DNA from: an uncultured delta proteobacterium
GTDB taxonomy: Bacteria > Bdellovibrionota_C > UBA2361 > OMII01
Direction: 5' to 3'
Assembly: GCA_903904735.1 (NCBI GenBank)
Contig: CAIVDM010000035.1
Coordinates: 1-62,331 of the forward strand
Length of the DNA: 62,331 nucleotides
Under the pieces are notes generated by a model, which worked only from the letters and a program-made list of their open reading frames with translations, was not told the origin of the DNA and searched no databases. Numbering within the stretch: the first letter of the stretch is position 1; each line of letters opens with the position of its first letter. Positions 60,905 through 62,331 of the stretch are shown piece after piece. A program made the translations under genes and the position numbers.

Positions 60905-62331
60905 ATGGGTTATCGGGTTGCAGGTGGGGAGCTAGTGTCGAAGTTCTCGGCGCGAGAAAAAATGTTGAGTGGGCTCTGTATCGTTTTCGGAGCGGCCCTC
61001 GTCTTCGGTGGAAGAGACCTTCCCGAAGTAAGCGCGCGTGAGTCCGGTAAAGCGAGCCTGTTCGAAGAGCTCAAGGTCTTCACCGACGTTCTGTCGGTGG
61101 TAAAGCGCGACTACGTATCAGATGTCGATAATAAGAAGGTAGTTGAGGGCGCCATAAAGGGGATGCTCACAACTCTCGATCCGCACAGCGGATACCTCGA
61201 TCCAGACTTCTATCAAGATTTACAAGTTCAAACCAAAGGTGAGTTTGGTGGGCTCGGCATCGAGATAACGATAAAAGAGGGACTTCTCGTAGTAGTGGCG
61301 CCGATGGAAGGTTCTCCGGCGGAGAAGGCGGGAGTTCGCCCTGGCGATGTTATCGTCAAAATAGACGGTAAATACACGAAAGAATTTTCGTTGGTCGACG
61401 CGGTTAAGCGTCTTCGTGGTCCAAAGGGAAGCCCTATTCAAATATCACTGGCGCGAAAAAGCATAACCGATCTGATCGATGTTACGATTGTTCGAGACAA
61501 CATCGCGGTAAGAAGCGTCAAAGCTCGGTCTTTGGGTGATGGCTTCGGATATGTGCGCGTTAGTCAGTTTATGGAGCAGACCGCGGACGATCTAAAGAGC
61601 GCTTTGAACACATTGGCGAAGGATAGTACGTTACCTGAGTTGCGCGGACTTATCGTGGATCTGCGAAACAATCCCGGAGGGCTGCTCGCCCAGGCCGTTC
61701 GTGTTAGCGATATGTTCCTCAAAGAGGGTGTGATCGTATACACCGATGGTCGAGTCGATGCCCAGAAACAGAAATTTTTCGCGCACGCCAGGGGAACCGA
61801 GCCAGACTATCCTATCGTGGTTTTGGTGAACGGCGGTTCAGCCTCGGCGTCAGAGATCGTTGCCGGCGCCTTAAAGGATCATGGACGAGCCCTGATTCTT
61901 GGAACTCAGACCTTCGGTAAGGGTTCAGTTCAGACAATTACGCCGCTCGAAAACGGGGGGGCGCTAACCCTCACGACCGCCCTCTATTATACGAAGAGTG
62001 GTAACTCGATCCAGGCACGTGGCGTAAAGCCCGATATAGAGGTCGATGTGACCTCGCCCAGCGGTGAGATTGAAGCGCCAGTCACCAAGAGATCTCCATT
62101 ATCTGAGATTCGAGAAGAGGATCTTCCGGGTGCGATTTCGAACCCGACCGGCGTCAGTTCGGAAGGCGAGGCGCTTAAAAAGATCAACAAGACGCCTACG
62201 ATACGCCCAGATCTCGCCGGTATTAACCCGGAGACGGTAGACTTGTCGGAGTGGGGCCAGAAGGACGCTCAATTTCGTAGAGCGTTCGACCTGTTGAAAA
62301 CATTCAGTGTTTTCAAAGCTCCACAGCCCCC
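60905..62331 (+). CDS. ctpA: C-terminal processing peptidase (S41), 3' end outside the window
   Basis: The frame stays open from ATG 60905 to the window end: 475 codons and 2 bases, so the gene is cut at the right edge. It has an N-terminal signal/anchor (about 20-37), a PDZ domain (about 115-190; motif FGGLGIEI and KAGVRPGDVIVKIDG), and the S41 protease core. The catalytic pair is present: Ser in GGSASASEIV and Lys in TFGKGSVQ. Such periplasmic proteases process or degrade murein hydrolases and tail-specific proteins. In many bacteria this gene follows envC; here xylB-xylA lies between. Confidence 0.94.
   Translation, partial: MGYRVAGGELVSKFSAREKMLSGLCIVFGAALVFGGRDLPEVSARESGKASLFEELKVFTDVLSVVKRDYVSDVDNKKVVEGAIKGMLTTLDPHSGYLDPDFYQDLQVQTKGEFGGLGIEITIKEGLLVVVAPMEGSPAEKAGVRPGDVIVKIDGKYTKEFSLVDAVKRLRGPKGSPIQISLARKSITDLIDVTIVRDNIAVRSVKARSLGDGFGYVRVSQFMEQTADDLKSALNTLAKDSTLPELRGLIVDLRNNPGGLLAQAVRVSDMFLKEGVIVYTDGRVDAQKQKFFAHARGTEPDYPIVVLVNGGSASASEIVAGALKDHGRALILGTQTFGKGSVQTITPLENGGALTLTTALYYTKSGNSIQARGVKPDIEVDVTSPSGEIEAPVTKRSPLSEIREEDLPGAISNPTGVSSEGEALKKINKTPTIRPDLAGINPETVDLSEWGQKDAQFRRAFDLLKTFSVFKAPQP

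Noticed and set aside
1..62331. CRISPR array, prophage or transposon
   Set aside because: No regularly spaced repeats, integrase, transposase or phage structural gene was seen on reading through both strands.

Overview
This window is chromosomal DNA from a diderm (Gram-negative) bacterium. The envelope genes show this: a complete tolQ-tolR-tolA-tolB-pal-cpoB cluster, a type II secretion operon (gspC to gspJ), an mlaEFD phospholipid-transport operon, an LpxL/HtrB-type acyltransferase, a BamD-like lipoprotein and ftsE-ftsX-envC. Isoprenoids come from the MEP pathway (the ispH 3' part, dxs and a polyprenyl diphosphate synthase are here). The gene set, the many lipoproteins and a secreted protein with cysteine-rich calcium-type (TSP3) repeats would fit a deltaproteobacterium in the old broad sense or a Bdellovibrio-like lineage. 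That placement is an inference; there is no rRNA or clean marker in view. No phage, transposase, CRISPR array or plasmid gene was seen.

Layout. 1-5.5 kb: the end of ispH, then two decayed copies of the ispH 3' end around an SGNH-hydrolase gene, a polysaccharide-deacetylase gene whose 3' end runs antisense through one of those copies, a FemAB-like acyltransferase and a PfkB sugar kinase. 5.5-10 kb: a threonine/serine dehydratase, a membrane-anchored unknown, then tpiA and gap on the minus strand with a strong terminator between them. 10-18 kb: the Tol-Pal cluster, then ribF, an RluD-type pseudouridine synthase, a YfiH/PgeF-like protein and a DUF465-type small protein. 18.5-24.2 kb: two unknowns, polyprenyl diphosphate synthase, tRNA-Glu(UUC), queG, a lipoprotein and an inositol-monophosphatase family protein. 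24.3-29.5 kb: a large secreted propeller/TSP3 protein, a TPR lipoprotein, an LpxL-like acyltransferase and an M50 protease with CBS domains. 30-33.3 kb: a UDP-sugar dehydrogenase and epimerase pair and a phosphopantetheinyl transferase. 33.3-42.5 kb (minus): gspC-D-E-F-G-H-I-J. 42.7-49 kb: BamD-like lipoprotein, panC, an unknown, dxs and a nuclease-fold lipoprotein. 48.8-57.6 kb: mraY-murD, the mla operon with a leading lipoprotein gene, and ftsE-ftsX-envC. 57.8-60.5 kb (minus): xylA-xylB. From 60.9 kb: ctpA, cut by the window end.

The genes mostly serve the envelope: peptidoglycan precursor synthesis (mraY, murD), division-linked hydrolysis (ftsEX-envC, ctpA), trans-envelope force (Tol-Pal), outer-membrane lipid balance (Mla, LpxL-like), protein export (Gsp) and surface sugar or polymer chemistry (dehydrogenase/epimerase, deacetylase, FemAB-like, SGNH). 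Operons are tight, with ATGA start/stop overlaps at deacetylase, gspE, gspJ, mlaF, mlaD, ftsX and envC.

The most unusual structure is at the left end. Two degenerate copies of the ispH 3' end bracket an SGNH gene, and one copy supplies, in antisense, about the last 50 codons of the deacetylase. Other points of interest are a 213-residue C-terminal extension on GspD, xylA-xylB sitting between envC and ctpA, a row of hairpins in front of pal, and an unknown protein with a faint proteasome-like pattern.
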